Shown here: piece by piece, positions 59,967-60,165 of the stretch
Numbering within the stretch: the first letter of the stretch is position 1
How the letters are laid out: every line of letters begins with the position of its first letter
DNA from: Alphaproteobacteria bacterium
GTDB taxonomy: Bacteria > Pseudomonadota > Alphaproteobacteria > Micropepsales > Micropepsaceae
NCBI GenBank assembly: GCA_018971835.1
Contig: JAGWZW010000012.1
Location: 1 to 60,165, forward strand
Reading direction: 5' to 3'
Length of the DNA: 60,165 nt
Translations under genes and position numbers: made by a program
Notes under the pieces: model-generated
What the model was told of the DNA's origin: nothing
Databases searched by the model: none
What the model saw: only the letters and a program-made list of their open reading frames with translations

Positions 59967-60165
59967 CATCGCGCTCATCCTTCTTGCGGCGGCTCCAGAC
60001 CAGTTGCGCGCTGCCGCCATCTTCCGCCGGAAACAGCGCCGCGCTGATCGGCTCCGCGAGACAAGGATCGTCCAGTTTGACGCGCAGATAATCCTTGGGT
60101 GGATCGCCATTGGAGCGCGCTTCCCAGGCATCGCCGATGCGCGACGGACCGACGAATATCCGAAA
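59959..60165 (-). CDS. DUF736 family protein, 5' end outside the window
   Basis: The frame runs in from the window edge and stops at 59959. It reads FRIFVGPSRIGDAWEARSNG, DPPKDYLRVKLDDPCLAEPI and SAALFPAEDGGSAQLVWSRR, the standard C-terminal half of DUF736, a small protein nearly confined to conjugative plasmids and integrative elements of Alphaproteobacteria. Function is unknown. The upstream rest of the gene is not in the window. Confidence 0.88.
   Translation of the reverse strand, partial: FRIFVGPSRIGDAWEARSNGDPPKDYLRVKLDDPCLAEPISAALFPAEDGGSAQLVWSRRKKDERDDG

Larger units (their letters stand above)
53400..60165. mobile_element. Edge of a probable integrative/conjugative element
   Basis: Composition and content change near 53.4 kb: an AT-rich stretch, AbiE toxin-antitoxin genes, a very large HTH-nuclease-like protein, an AlpA-type HTH protein and DUF736. 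DUF736 genes are typical of alphaproteobacterial conjugative elements. The right end lies outside the window and no integrase or att pair is visible, so the limits are approximate. Confidence 0.6.

Noticed and set aside
1..60165. CRISPR arrays and rRNA genes
   Set aside because: Looked for regularly spaced repeats and rRNA-like sequence; none seen.

Overview
The window is high-GC, densely coded DNA that reads as the chromosome of an alphaproteobacterium, with a mobile segment at its right end. Pointers are the LigF-, LigD- and LigW-like lignin enzymes best known from sphingomonads, a TonB-dependent receptor, a BKACE enzyme and DUF736. I cannot name the genus; sphingomonads or a neighbouring order are the best guesses.

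Layout. 1-12.8 kb: end of an AsmA-type gene, a nitronate monooxygenase, a lone histidine ammonia-lyase, and an oligopeptide ABC importer (two permeases, fused double ATPase, two tandem binding proteins). 12.88-16.02 kb: a tRNA-Arg(CCT) whose 3' end is repeated as a 15-bp direct repeat 3.07 kb downstream. Between the copies lies a decayed, AT-richer island with a membrane protein, a Sel1-repeat protein, an IS1380-type transposase fragment and other gene scraps. 16-32.7 kb: a GH18-NodB-GT2 three-domain polysaccharide enzyme, a GT-C-like membrane protein, PPK2, a phosphoesterase, a vitamin B12 importer (btuF, cobalamin riboswitch, btuC, btuD), a retropepsin-PDZ protein, an acyl-CoA dehydrogenase, a cyclopropane fatty acid synthase and an ArsC-like protein.

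32.8-53.3 kb is the metabolic centrepiece: an apparent locus for breaking down lignin-derived aromatic dimers. It holds a TonB receptor; a LigD-like C-alpha dehydrogenase in an operon with a LigF-like beta-etherase; a Nu-class (YfcG-like) GST; two adjacent LigF-like GSTs that could form a BaeA/BaeB-type pair; a GMC alcohol oxidase; a BKACE plus thioesterase pair fitting vanilloylacetate breakdown; and an operon of LigW-like decarboxylase, NTF2-like protein (LdpA-like candidate), aldehyde dehydrogenase and lignostilbene dioxygenase. An acyl-CoA ligase, AraC and two MarR regulators accompany them. Read together they could take beta-O-4 ethers through C-alpha oxidation, ether cleavage, glutathione removal and side-chain oxidation to vanillate, and take diarylpropanes (beta-1) through stilbenes to vanillin and vanillate.

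53.4-60.2 kb looks like the edge of an integrative element. It carries an AbiEi/AbiEii toxin-antitoxin pair, an unrecognised 1353-residue HTH plus nuclease-like plus helical protein with its own palindromic promoter, an AlpA-like HTH protein and a DUF736 gene cut by the window end. The large protein is the best candidate for an undescribed defence gene. All functions are assigned by reading the sequence; no database search was run.
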